Source: an uncultured Oscillospiraceae bacterium
GTDB taxonomy: Bacteria > Bacillota > Clostridia > Oscillospirales > Oscillospiraceae
DNA length: 38,324 nucleotides
Assembly (NCBI GenBank): GCA_910584835.1
Contig: CAJUEG010000018.1
Span: 1-38,324, forward strand
Reading direction: 5' to 3'
Positions 1 through 7,989 of this stretch are shown one piece after another. The notes beneath the pieces are model-generated. The model ran no database searches. It had not been told where the DNA came from and saw only the letters and a program-made list of their open reading frames with translations. Position 1 is the first letter of the stretch, and the number at the start of each line of letters is the position of its first letter. The translations under genes and the position numbers were made by a program.

Positions 1-2
1 TG

Positions 3-407
3 GACATCGGGCTGGGCGCCTCCTTCGACAGGCAGGTGGAGCTGGTTGTGGCGGAGACGAAAAGGTACCAGCTTCGCCGGCTTCACGATGCGGTCTATGG
101 GACGATGATCTCGGTGGAGTCGCTGAAGCGGGGGAGTTTTGAAAACTATTCCAAACTGTTTATTGATATTCCCGGCGCAATAAAGAAGGCCGAGCCGCAT
201 ACGCAGCCCGGCGGATGGTGGGCAAGGGCATTTTACCAGGGGCCCTGGAACGATATACCCCAGCGGTATGGTGAGATATTTGAATTCCTCCAGGGGCGGC
301 GGTTGGAGCCCTATGGCTGGGCCTATGAGACCATCATCAACGAGAGCGTCGTCCAGAAGGAGGAGGACGCCGTTGTGCGGATCGAGCTGCCCGTGCGGCA
401 GATATGA
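3..407 (+). CDS. C-terminal part of a regulator with GyrI-like ligand-binding domain (5' end outside window)
   Basis: The reading frame is already open at the first bases, so this is the 3' end of a longer gene; the GTG at 36 is not a convincing start. The visible part (about 134 residues) has the pattern of GyrI/BmrR-type effector-binding domains: an initial beta strand (ELVVAETKRYQLRR), a central helix with aromatic and glycine-rich segments (GGWWARAFYQGPW), then YGEIFEFL and a final strand pair (YGWAYETIINESV, EDAVVRIELPV). In MerR- and AraC-type regulators this domain binds small hydrophobic or cationic compounds and follows a DNA-binding head, which would lie upstream of the window. A stand-alone GyrI-like protein is the alternative. 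The ABC operon that follows is on the opposite strand, and no direct link can be shown. Confidence 0.7.
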   Translation, partial: DIGLGASFDRQVELVVAETKRYQLRRLHDAVYGTMISVESLKRGSFENYSKLFIDIPGAIKKAEPHTQPGGWWARAFYQGPWNDIPQRYGEIFEFLQGRRLEPYGWAYETIINESVVQKEEDAVVRIELPVRQI

Positions 408-541
408 TGGAGCGATTCAAACGCAGGTAGGCAGCCAAGTTTAATGCTCCGTTAGGTAGTAGCGAAGGCAGCGGCTCCGCAGCATTGAACGGGTCTTGGC
501 GCACACTGGCATTTGCGGAAGATGTGCGGACGTAGGAAGAT

Positions 542-679
542 ATGCTCAAGGAACTGCTGGCAATAGAGACAGCGGGGTTAAGCCCGTGCGGGAAACGTTT
601 TCCATATGGTGCGATCTGTGCGCTGGTGAAACAGTGGAACCGGGAGGATGCCGCCGCTCAATATTACGCTCTGGAGTAA
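542..679 (+). CDS. Small ORF, 45 residues, unknown
   Basis: ATG at 542 sits 2 bases after an AGGAAG-like element, close for a ribosome-binding site. The product is MLKELLAIETAGLSPCGKR followed by a segment with aromatic and acidic residues, ending in YYALE. It resembles a genuine small soluble helical protein more than random sequence, and the open frame just upstream (431-535) ends 7 bases before it. No family recognised. It may be a leftover from a mobile element. Confidence 0.3.
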   Translation: MLKELLAIETAGLSPCGKRFPYGAICALVKQWNREDAAAQYYALE

Positions 680-874
680 AATTGGGGAGTAGTTTCAGGC
701 TTATAAATCTGTTCTATCTTCTCAAAAATGTAGTTTTCTCCGTTCCAGACGAATGTCCATTCGAACTGCCTATAAAAATTCTCGTAACATTTGCGCTCCC
801 TTCTGTTTTATGCAATCTAAACTGCGGCGCTGGGAAAATAGGGCGACTATGTGTCCCAAGAGGGTGAACCTTCG

Positions 875-1093
875 ATGGAAAGCGAGAAAATATTCTGCCG
901 ACACCTATATCTGCCATCAAGTTTTTCGGATAATTCCAAATTTGAACGAACCCTGCAGTATTACGGCTACTGCCCCTGTAAACTGGGAGAACGACCACTC
1001 ATCCATCCAGAGGGCATCATTCGGGTGTACTCATCCTCACTTTCGGCTCCGTATGGCGCAGCCTATTATAATGCGGAACAAATCTGCTTTTGA
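875..1093 (+). CDS. Small ORF, 72 residues, unknown
   Basis: ATG at 875 follows an AGAGGG element at a suitable distance (10 bases). The predicted product starts MESEKIFCRHLYLPSSF, has several Cys and Tyr residues, and ends AAYYNAEQICF. No family is recognised, and it may be a fragment rather than a gene. It ends 33 bp before the convergent ABC ATPase stop. Confidence 0.22.
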   Translation: MESEKIFCRHLYLPSSFSDNSKFERTLQYYGYCPCKLGERPLIHPEGIIRVYSSSLSAPYGAAYYNAEQICF

Positions 1094-1125
1094 GGAAAGT
1101 TGAGGGCGGCGGGAATACCCTCCCC

Positions 1126-1797
1126 CTACCTTTCCTCCGCGATCCTCCCGTCCTGAATGCGCAGGATGCGGTCGGTGCGCTGGGCCAGCTCCATGTCGTG
1201 GGTCACCGCAATGACACAGCGCTCCCGCTCATGGGCCAGCTCCCGCAGGATGGCAAAGATATTCCGGCTGTTCTCCTCGTCCAGGTTGCCCGTGGGTTCG
1301 TCCGCCAAAATCAGCTCGCTGCCCGCCGCCAGCGCCCGGGCGATGGCCACCCGCTGCTGCTCGCCGCCGGACAGCATCCGGGGGTAGCGCCCGTACTGGT
1401 CCGGCTGTATTCCCACCGCCGCCAGCTGGCAGGCGGCCTCCTCCTCCGCCTGCTTCTTCGGCCGCTTTTGCAGGTAGAGGGGATAGGCGGCGTTTTCCAG
1501 CGCCGTCAGATGGGCAAAGAGGTTGAAGTTCTGATAGATCACTGATACGTTCTTCAACCGCCACCCATCCCGGTCCAGCTCCGCCGTGGACCGCCCCCGG
1601 AATTTGATGCATCCCTTGGTGGGCACGTCCAGCCCCGCCAGCAGCGACAGCAGCGTGGTCTTACCGCTGCCTGAGCTGCCTACGATGGCCGTCATCTGGC
1701 CCGGTTCAAAGGCGCAGTCCACCCCGCGCAGGGCATATACCGTCTGGTATTTCGTCTGATAAGTGTATTCTACCTGTTCCGCTGTCAGGATGGACAT
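1126..1797 (-). CDS. ABC transporter ATP-binding protein, LolD/MacB type
   Basis: The 223-residue product is the cytoplasmic ATPase that would power the FtsX-like permeases encoded just upstream in the same operon. It shows a Walker A motif (GSSGSGKTT, around residues 40-48), a Q-loop region (VIYQNFNLFAHLTALEN), the ABC signature LSGGEQQRVAIARAL and a Walker B with D-loop (LILADEPTGNLD). The H-loop follows (AVTHDMELA). Length and motifs fit the MacB/LolD/BceA branch, which drives mechanotransmission or lipoprotein, peptide or antibiotic-related export rather than solute import. ATG at 1797 has GGAGGAG at a good distance and starts 4 bp after the restored stop of the preceding permease. It is the last gene of the operon; no clear terminator is visible downstream. 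The substrate cannot be read from the sequence. Confidence 0.93.
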   Translation of the reverse strand: MSILTAEQVEYTYQTKYQTVYALRGVDCAFEPGQMTAIVGSSGSGKTTLLSLLAGLDVPTKGCIKFRGRSTAELDRDGWRLKNVSVIYQNFNLFAHLTALENAAYPLYLQKRPKKQAEEEAACQLAAVGIQPDQYGRYPRMLSGGEQQRVAIARALAAGSELILADEPTGNLDEENSRNIFAILRELAHERERCVIAVTHDMELAQRTDRILRIQDGRIAEER

Positions 1798-1801
1798 AGC
1801 C

Positions 1802-2981
1802 TCACTCCTCCGTTTTCATCAGTTTCATCACGCTGCCGCTGGCCGCCACTCCGGCACACACCGCCGCGCCCAGCAAAAACATCCCGATCACCGCCCCGGA
1901 GAAGGCCAGCCCGCCGGAGCGGACCTCCAGAGCCGTGACCAGCGCCGCGCACAGGCCCGCAAGACCCCCCCGCCAGCCCCAGCGCCAGCTGTTCCCCCAG
2001 CACCTGGGCAAAGATGGCCCGGCGGCGCCGCCCCAGGCAGCGCATCACCGCAAATTCCCGCTTCCGGCGGCGGTTCACCAGGAATCCGGCGAAAAAGCTG
2101 ATACCGCCCATCAAAACCAGCAGCAGCGGCTGCAAAAGCCGCAGCGCATCCAGGTTGGAGCGAAGCTCCTCCAGGGACTTCAAATACACCTCGTCGTGGA
2201 CCAGAACCCCCACCATGAAACCGTCCGGCGTGGCGTTCACCGAGGGCTCCGTGAAGAACGGGGTGGAGAACAGCTTCTCCTTGCACGCCTCCAGCCGCGC
2301 GGTGTCCCGGATGTCAAAGGTACAGCTCTGGATGCTGTAGGCGTGGCTCAGCCCGTCCCCCCAGCCCATGAAGAAGGGGCTGTAAATCACGTTGTCCGGC
2401 CCGCCGGAAACGCGCCCTACCACCTTCAGCCGAGGGTTGGCGTCCGGCTCGTTCACCAGAATGTCCACGTATTCCCCCGCCTCCATCCCCTCGGGGATCA
2501 GGCAGACCATGGCGTCCCACAGGAAATCCTCCTCGCTCCAACCGGGGGCCAGGTGGATTTCCGCGCCCGCCAGCCGCTCATCGCTGCTGAAGCTCAGCAC
2601 ACGGCACAGCGTCATCCCGAAGGGCCGGGCCAGCTCCCAGTCCACCTTGGCCTTGATGTTGGACACCGCCTGATCCATGCCCGCCAGACTGGGGTCCCGG
2701 GCGGCTTTGCGGCCCAGCAGCATCTCCACGTAGGCGGTGCTAATGTTCAGGTTGTCCGCGTTCATCCCCCGCACGTCGGTGACGGTGCAGTGGATCACCG
2801 TGTCCCGTATGGTCTCCTCAATGGCCCGCTGCTGCTGGAGGGCCAGGCTGTGCAGGGCGCACCCCGCGTATACCCCCAGCGCCGCCACCGCCGCCAGCAG
2901 CAGGCTGGACCCCGTCCGGCGCACCAGCACCCGCAGGGACAGCAACGGCAGATACCCCGGGCCGCGCGTCTTTTCCCTCAA
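1802..2981 (-). pseudogene. FtsX-like ABC permease with one-base frameshift in a G7 run
   Basis: The frame opens at a TTG (2981) behind GAGGAGG and encodes an N-terminal membrane helix, an extracytoplasmic domain of about 220 residues and the first part of the FtsX membrane domain (LLVLMGGISFFAGFLVNRRRKREFAVMRCLG). At 1965-1971 there are seven G on the coding strand. With six G the frame would continue as a normal FtsX tail with two more helices (SGAVIGMFLLGAAVCAGVAA) and end in MKLMKTEE at 1802, four bases before the ATPase start. With seven, the product becomes a Gly/Arg-rich tail overlapping the ATPase gene. The break is therefore +1 in a homopolymer: a phase-variable switch, a true mutation or a sequencing error. 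The restored stop position fits operon spacing well. Confidence 0.85.
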
Positions 2982-2994
2982 GTCAACCGCCTCC

Positions 2995-5055
2995 TCACTC
3001 CCGATTGCGCCGCATCAAACTCCGCCGGGCGGTGAGCGCCGCCCAAAGCGCCGCCGCGGCCCCCAGTGCCGCCAGCTGCAAAACCGCGCACGCCGCCAGT
3101 CCCGGCCAGTCCGGGGCCAGGGTCTGGGACAGCACCACCTCGCACACTTTGCCGTAGAGCAGCCCGCCCAGCGCGCCGCCCGCCAGCACCCCCGCCGCCG
3201 TCAGCGGCAGCAGCGCCGAGAGCATCTCCCACGCCACCTTGCGGGGGCTGGCCCCCAGCAGCCGCAGGCTCCGCGCCGGGGGCGACATGCGCGCGAAGCT
3301 GGCCAGCAAAAACACCGCCGCGCCCACCAAAAACGTCGCGCCGCCCAGCGCCGCCAGCCGCAGGGCGCTGGCCTCCATGGCCTCCACCGAGGACTTCATC
3401 TCGCTGTAGCCGTAGTCATAGTAGCGGAAGCGGTTTGCCGCACCGTTTTCCGCCATGTACGCCTCAAATTCGTCGATACTGCCGTTTTTCAGCACAAGAG
3501 TGTTCAAAAGAGGCGTCACCCGGTCCTCCTCCGCCACGCTGACCACCTCGGGGGCGGAGGCTTTGGGGGCCAGCACCGTGTCCCCCCGGAAGCTGTGCCC
3601 GTCCGGGTCGCAGGGGCGGGCGGGGGCGGAGTACAGCCCCACGATGGTGTAGTCCCGGGTCACGTCCAGCCGGTTTTCCTCCGCCAGCGGCATACAGCAG
3701 GTGTAGTAGAAAGGAATATTCTGAACGCCTTTACCGATGCCTCCTTTCGAAGTGAAATAGGCGGGTTTGTAGAGGTCCAGGGTGATGGCGTCCCCCACCT
3801 GGAGATTGTTATACAGGGCGTAGTCCGCCCCCACCAGGCACACCGCCGCCCCGGTCTCATACTCCTCCCGGGTGATGAACCGGCCCTCCAGCAGGGCGGA
3901 CTCCTGCTGGCAGAACTGGGACAGGCCCTGGATGTTGTCGGTGAACAGGACGGCGGCGGAGTCGTGGCTGCGCTCACAGCAGGGGATGATCTCATCCCGC
4001 CATACCCGGCCCTCCTCGGTCTCCAGGAAGTCCCGCCAATCCCCCTCGTACTCCGCATACAGCGGCCAGCTGTCCTCCGGCACACGCACGATATAGCCTC
4101 TGGCTTTCTCCTCCGGGAGCGGTTTGTATTCCAGATAAAAATTGGGAACCATGGGGTACGGACGGCCTATCATGTCCCGGCTCACGGACGTGCCGTCCTC
4201 CCCACGGAAGGGCTGCTCAAGACGGAACGTCTGCCATGGGACGTCATTCCGATAACGGGTTGGATTTTCAGCGGGGTCCCATGTTCTGAATTTCTCAATA
4301 TTCGTTTGCAAGTAGTGCTGTGTATACCGAAACCAGCAGTACCCCTCCTCTTTGGATTTGAACCAGTACATTGGTACAAAGTCCATAAACGTTCCCCGCA
4401 GCAGGTAGGTTTTGCCTGCCTCAAAAGGGGCCTGGGGCTCCCCGTTCTCGTCCATATCCAAGCCGAGGGAATAATAAAACTGGATCACCCGGGAGTGTTC
4501 CGGCAGGTCATAGGCCTCCACCCGGCACACCGGGTCGATCCACTCAAACCAAATGAGGTAATAATCCAGATTATACGGAACCCGGTCAAAGTCCGGATTT
4601 TTTTCCACCGACAGGCAGCGCATAGCTACCACCGACTGGGCGTAACGCCCCTCGTCGTAGACATATGCATAGGCCATCGGGTCTACGGCGCCGGAGCTCA
4701 TCCCCTTGAGGCCCGGGGTGTGGGCTGCGGTAAGCACATTGGTCTCCCGGCCAAGCAGACCCGGCGCTTGTTTCGCCAAATCGCTCACCCGCTGGGGGCT
4801 GAACCAGACGTTCCCATCCTCATATCGGAGAGAGCCATCCTCATACTGCTCAACGGGTTGGTAGTCGTATCTGGTCGGTATATCATCACTCTTGGGATAG
4901 GCCACAGTGGTATATTGGGTATCCAGTTCGGCCAGCTGCCGCCGGAAGGAGGCCCAACCGGACAGGCCGATACAGGAAAAGGCAGAGGTCAGCGCCAGCA
5001 GCAGCCCCAGCAGGGCGGTGGCCCAGGGCTGGCGGGCGTTTTGCTTGTGAAACAT
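2995..5055 (-). CDS. FtsX-like ABC transporter permease, tandem copy B
   Basis: 686-residue membrane protein. It starts MFHKQNARQPWATALLGLL, with an N-terminal helix at about residues 13-35. A large extracytoplasmic domain of roughly 500 residues follows, rich in Trp, Tyr and charged residues. Three C-terminal helices close the protein (AALGGATFLVGAAVFLLAS, then LLPLTAAGVLAGGALGG, then LAALGAAAALWAAL). That is the topology of one FtsX/MacB half. It is the second permease of the operon, 9 bp after copy A and 13 bp before the frameshifted permease. The last 205 residues are identical to copy A apart from the very C-terminus (RRNRE versus RRKRG), while the middle of the ectodomain differs. Family membership is secure; the transported or sensed ligand is unknown. 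Confidence 0.85.
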   Translation of the reverse strand: MFHKQNARQPWATALLGLLLALTSAFSCIGLSGWASFRRQLAELDTQYTTVAYPKSDDIPTRYDYQPVEQYEDGSLRYEDGNVWFSPQRVSDLAKQAPGLLGRETNVLTAAHTPGLKGMSSGAVDPMAYAYVYDEGRYAQSVVAMRCLSVEKNPDFDRVPYNLDYYLIWFEWIDPVCRVEAYDLPEHSRVIQFYYSLGLDMDENGEPQAPFEAGKTYLLRGTFMDFVPMYWFKSKEEGYCWFRYTQHYLQTNIEKFRTWDPAENPTRYRNDVPWQTFRLEQPFRGEDGTSVSRDMIGRPYPMVPNFYLEYKPLPEEKARGYIVRVPEDSWPLYAEYEGDWRDFLETEEGRVWRDEIIPCCERSHDSAAVLFTDNIQGLSQFCQQESALLEGRFITREEYETGAAVCLVGADYALYNNLQVGDAITLDLYKPAYFTSKGGIGKGVQNIPFYYTCCMPLAEENRLDVTRDYTIVGLYSAPARPCDPDGHSFRGDTVLAPKASAPEVVSVAEEDRVTPLLNTLVLKNGSIDEFEAYMAENGAANRFRYYDYGYSEMKSSVEAMEASALRLAALGGATFLVGAAVFLLASFARMSPPARSLRLLGASPRKVAWEMLSALLPLTAAGVLAGGALGGLLYGKVCEVVLSQTLAPDWPGLAACAVLQLAALGAAAALWAALTARRSLMRRNRE
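3005..3708. repeat. Long direct repeat, copy 1 (partner 5075-5778)
   Basis: Comparing the two permease genes by eye at an offset of 2070 bp, positions 3005-3618 are identical to 5075-5688 (614 bp). After that, a few substitutions appear up to 3708/5778, where similarity drops abruptly. A second, nearly identical block covers about 3785-4075 and 5855-6145. The repeat encodes the C-terminal membrane domain and part of the ectodomain. Confidence 0.93.
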
Positions 5056-5064
5056 GGCGGTACC

Positions 5065-7167
5065 TTACCCCCTTTTGCGCCGCATCAAACTCCGCCGGGC
5101 GGTGAGCGCCGCCCAAAGCGCCGCCGCGGCCCCCAGTGCCGCCAGCTGCAAAACCGCGCACGCCGCCAGTCCCGGCCAGTCCGGGGCCAGGGTCTGGGAC
5201 AGCACCACCTCGCACACTTTGCCGTAGAGCAGCCCGCCCAGCGCGCCGCCCGCCAGCACCCCCGCCGCCGTCAGCGGCAGCAGCGCCGAGAGCATCTCCC
5301 ACGCCACCTTGCGGGGGCTGGCCCCCAGCAGCCGCAGGCTCCGCGCCGGGGGCGACATGCGCGCGAAGCTGGCCAGCAAAAACACCGCCGCGCCCACCAA
5401 AAACGTCGCGCCGCCCAGCGCCGCCAGCCGCAGGGCGCTGGCCTCCATGGCCTCCACCGAGGACTTCATCTCGCTGTAGCCGTAGTCATAGTAGCGGAAG
5501 CGGTTTGCCGCACCGTTTTCCGCCATGTACGCCTCAAATTCGTCGATACTGCCGTTTTTCAGCACAAGAGTGTTCAAAAGAGGCGTCACCCGGTCCTCCT
5601 CCGCCACGCTGACCACCTCGGGGGCGGAGGCTTTGGGGGCCAGCACCGTGTCCCCCCGGAAGCTGTGCCCGTCCGGGTCGCAGGGGCGCGCGGGCGTGGA
5701 GTACAGCCCCACGATGGTATAGTCCCGGGTCACGTCCAGCCGGTTTTCCTCCACCAGCGGCATACAGCAGGTGTAGTAAAGTCTTGAGGGCTGGGGGCCA
5801 AAGTTTACAGCTCCCGACGAAGTAAAGTAGTCAGACTTATAAAGGTCCAAGCTGATAGTGTCCCCCACTTGGAGACCGTTAAACAGGGCATAGTCCGCCC
5901 CCACCAGGCACACCGCCGCCCCGGTCTCGTACTCCTCCCGGGTGATGAACCGGCCCTCCAGCAGGGCGGACTCCTGCTGGCAGAACTGGGACAGGCCCTG
6001 GATGTTGTCGGTGAGCAGCACGGCGGCGGAGTCGTGGCTGCGCTCACAGCAGGGAATGATCTCATCCCGCCATACCCGGCCCTCCTCGGTCTCCAGAAAG
6101 TCCCGCCAGTCCCCCTCATACTCCGCATACAGCGGCCAGCCGCCCTCCGGGACGCTGACGGTATAACCAATTCCCAGGCTGTTTTTCTCCTCCGGGAGGG
6201 GCTTGCAGTCCAGATAGAAGTTGGGGGTCAGGGAGTAGGGGTGGCCCATATAATCTGTGGTCAAAGAGGAACCGTCCTCCCCTCGGAGGGGAAGGTCTAT
6301 GTCGAAGATCTGCCATGGGGCGTCGTTCAGGTGGCTGGAGGGGTTTTCGGTATAGTCTATTCCTGTCAACGATTGTACCTCTTCCTGGGTATAACGGTAC
6401 CAATAGTACTCCGCGTGCTCCGGCTCCTCCTCTGTGGCTTTTATGATCCGGTACCAGTAGTGCGTTCTGAAATCAATGAAATTCCCCCGGAGCAGGTAAG
6501 TTTTGCCCACCTCAAAGGGGGCGCGGGGGTTCCCCTCCTCGTCCACATCCAGGCCGGCAGGGTAAGAAAAACGGATCACCCGGGAGTGTTCCGGCAGGTC
6601 GTAGGCCTCCATCCGGCACACCGGGTCGATCCACTCAAACCAATAGTGATAGCAGTTCATACTATATGGAGACTGCCCGACATCCGGGTTCTCATCGATC
6701 CGCACGCACCGCACAGCCGCCACCGACTGGGCGTAGCGGCCCTGGTCATAGGCGTCCACATAGGCCATGGGGTCCACGGCGCCGGAGCTCATCCCCTTGA
6801 GGCCCGGGGTGTGGGCGGCGGTGAGCACATTGGTCTCCCGGCCAAGCACCCCTGGCGCCCGCTCCACCAACTCAACCACCTGGCTGTCCGGAATCCAGGT
6901 CTCGCCCTCCGGGCTGATGACGGTGCCGTCGTCCAGAATTGTGTAACCGTCCTCTTGGGATAAATAATAGTAGCTGTATCCAAATGGCATTTGGCTGCCG
7001 TTGACGGCGTAGGCCACAGTGGTATATTGGGCGTCCAGCCCGGCGATCTGCCGCCGGAAGGAGGCCCAGCCGGACAGGCCGATGCAGGAGAAAGCGGAGG
7101 TCAGCGCCAGCAGCAGTCCCAGCAGGGCGGCGGCCCAGGGCTGGCGGGCGTTTTGCTTGTGAAACAT
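5065..7167 (-). CDS. FtsX-like ABC transporter permease, tandem copy A
   Basis: 700-residue paralogue of the next gene and the first gene of the operon. ATG at 7167 is preceded by GGGAGGT at a good distance. It has an N-terminal helix (ALLGLLLALTSAFSCIGLSG), a large extracytoplasmic domain and the same three C-terminal helices as copy B. The two proteins agree almost perfectly in the first 50 residues, in a central block (CERSHDSAAVL through ITREEYETGAAVCLVGADY) and in the C-terminal third. They differ in the segments between, for example residues about 55-90 and 240-350. The pattern is a conserved scaffold with exchanged ectodomain patches. The gene may be one partner of a complex with the ATPase and the smaller third permease; that is inference from gene order. 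Confidence 0.85.
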   Translation of the reverse strand: MFHKQNARQPWAAALLGLLLALTSAFSCIGLSGWASFRRQIAGLDAQYTTVAYAVNGSQMPFGYSYYYLSQEDGYTILDDGTVISPEGETWIPDSQVVELVERAPGVLGRETNVLTAAHTPGLKGMSSGAVDPMAYVDAYDQGRYAQSVAAVRCVRIDENPDVGQSPYSMNCYHYWFEWIDPVCRMEAYDLPEHSRVIRFSYPAGLDVDEEGNPRAPFEVGKTYLLRGNFIDFRTHYWYRIIKATEEEPEHAEYYWYRYTQEEVQSLTGIDYTENPSSHLNDAPWQIFDIDLPLRGEDGSSLTTDYMGHPYSLTPNFYLDCKPLPEEKNSLGIGYTVSVPEGGWPLYAEYEGDWRDFLETEEGRVWRDEIIPCCERSHDSAAVLLTDNIQGLSQFCQQESALLEGRFITREEYETGAAVCLVGADYALFNGLQVGDTISLDLYKSDYFTSSGAVNFGPQPSRLYYTCCMPLVEENRLDVTRDYTIVGLYSTPARPCDPDGHSFRGDTVLAPKASAPEVVSVAEEDRVTPLLNTLVLKNGSIDEFEAYMAENGAANRFRYYDYGYSEMKSSVEAMEASALRLAALGGATFLVGAAVFLLASFARMSPPARSLRLLGASPRKVAWEMLSALLPLTAAGVLAGGALGGLLYGKVCEVVLSQTLAPDWPGLAACAVLQLAALGAAAALWAALTARRSLMRRKRG
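5075..5778. repeat. Long direct repeat, copy 2 (partner 3005-3708)
   Basis: Second copy of the 2070-bp-spaced repeat. The first 614 bp are identical to copy 1. Recombination between the copies would delete or fuse one permease gene. Confidence 0.93.
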
Positions 7168-7190
7168 GGGGCACCTCCCGGAATATAAGG

Positions 7191-7220
7191 GGTCCGGCGG
7201 CGGGGTTCCGCCGCCGGACC
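7191..7220 (-). promoter_or_regulatory. GC-rich leader hairpin ahead of the ABC operon
   Basis: Perfect 13-bp inverted repeat (GGTCCGGCGGCGG with its complement) around a 4-base loop. It lies between the predicted transcription start near 7234 and the ribosome-binding site of the first permease. No T run follows, so a stabilising or regulatory 5' hairpin is more likely than a terminator. Confidence 0.65.
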
Positions 7221-7240
7221 TGTGACATGAATACGAGATT

Positions 7241-7269
7241 ATTTTACCACGCTAAAGCAATGCTGTCAA
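7241..7269 (-). promoter_or_regulatory. Predicted sigma-A promoter of the ABC operon
   Basis: On the minus strand, TTGACA (7269-7264) and TAAAAT (7246-7241) are separated by exactly 17 bp. This is a near-consensus housekeeping promoter firing toward the permease genes, with a start expected near 7234. Confidence 0.75.
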
Positions 7270-7331
7270 GCTCAAATGGGGAGGCGCTCACAATGTCCGG
7301 GGTTGTGGGGGGCGGCGTACGGAAATAGTGT

Positions 7332-7448
7332 ATGGATGCTCCTGGCTGGATTATGACGAGCTATATTGTGGACGCGGTTGGGATTTTGATCCTGATGCTT
7401 GTGGAAGCGGTGCTTATCATGAACTGCCGCAAGAAAAATAAGCAGTAA
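7332..7448 (+). CDS. 38-residue single-helix membrane protein
   Basis: The ORF encodes MDAPGWIMTSYIVDAVGI followed by a run of aliphatic residues (LILMLVEAVLIM) and a basic tail (NCRKKNKQ). This is the classic layout of a tiny single-pass membrane protein with a cytoplasmic positive tail. The ATG at 7332 has only a weak upstream purine element; the internal ATG at 7353 is an alternative start giving 31 residues. It lies divergently from the ABC operon, about 70 bp from that promoter, and is followed by a 15-bp hairpin. The function is unknown. A role as a small regulatory subunit of the neighbouring transporter is possible but not shown. Confidence 0.5.
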   Translation: MDAPGWIMTSYIVDAVGILILMLVEAVLIMNCRKKNKQ

Positions 7449-7469
7449 GCAGCGGTTACTATGGTTTCA

Positions 7470-7507
7470 GAGACCGCCGACAGGAAATCTACCCTGTCGG
7501 CGGTCTC
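7470..7507. terminator. 15-bp hairpin downstream of the small membrane protein
   Basis: GAGACCGCCGACAGG (7470-7484) pairs perfectly with 7493-7507 across an 8-base loop. It sits 21 bp after the stop of the 38-residue ORF. No T run follows, so it may be a Rho-independent terminator of weak type or an mRNA 3' end stabiliser. Confidence 0.5.
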
Positions 7508-7620
7508 CTGCTTGAGGTTCTCCTGTGCTACCAATTCCCGGAACCCCAATTGCTCCATTCCTCTACCCGGTCACAGCGTAGGATTGTGAACAACATATTT
7601 AACCTTTCAATACAAACAGG

Positions 7621-7812
7621 TACACCCCTCAATACAAAGACCTTTACGCCAAACGCAGGGAAACCATTGAGCGGGTCTTTGCCGGCGCCAAGGAAAAGCG
7701 CGGTATGCGCTATACGCCTTATCGAGGTCTGACCCAGGTCTCCAAATGGGTGAGGCTTAAGTTTGCTGCCATGAATCTCAAAAAGCTGGCCAGCGGGGAG
7801 GCAAAACGGCAA
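7621..7812 (+). pseudogene. IS1182-family transposase remnant (C-terminal piece)
   Basis: An open stretch reads YKDLYAKRRETIERVFAGAK, then KEKRGMRYTPYRGL, then QVSKWVRLKFAAMNLKKLA. These are the hallmark C-terminal residues of IS1182-type (DDE) transposases, including the YRG and FAAMNLKKLA motifs and the ERVFA segment holding the catalytic Glu. The first 300 or so residues, with the two catalytic Asp, are missing, so it is not functional. The frame runs on to a stop at 7971, but the sequence after KLA no longer resembles a transposase. It is a scar of a past insertion between the ABC and GntR loci. Confidence 0.82.
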
Positions 7813-7864
7813 GCCCGGTTCTTTTCCCTTCTATATTTCGCCCGCATTTACCTCTTTATGCTTT

Positions 7865-7901
7865 GCGGCCTGTCTGGATTATTACCAGACAGGCCGCTTT
7901 T
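7865..7901 (+). terminator. Rho-independent terminator-like hairpin
   Basis: GCGGCCTGTCTGG (7865-7877) and its perfect complement (7885-7897) enclose a 7-base AT loop and are followed by TTTT. It is placed at the end of the transposase remnant and could also insulate the convergent GntR gene. Confidence 0.65.
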
Positions 7902-7989
7902 CGACAGGCTGCCGGAGCCCCTGATAGGGGCCCCGGGTTTTTTGCGTCTGAAACCGCCCGTTGGCGGATAAGGCTCCGGCCCCTTCCGG

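Larger units (their letters stand above)
408..1125. other. Degraded intergenic stretch between regulator and ABC operon
   Basis: About 700 bp without a convincing full gene. It contains short open stretches with protein-like composition, broken by stops: one at 431-535, one at 542-679 and one at 875-1093. The pattern suggests eroded accessory or phage-like sequence. I could not assign any of it to a family, and I see no clear promoter or terminator. Confidence 0.4.

Noticed and set aside
2737..5787. A 1016-codon open frame on the plus strand across the permease genes
   Set aside because: It is an antisense shadow of GC-rich repeats: very rich in Arg, Gln, Pro and His, without domains or ribosome-binding site, and opposite two clear FtsX-like genes.
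7528..7812. A 94-codon minus-strand frame
   Set aside because: It is antisense to the recognisable IS1182 transposase tail.
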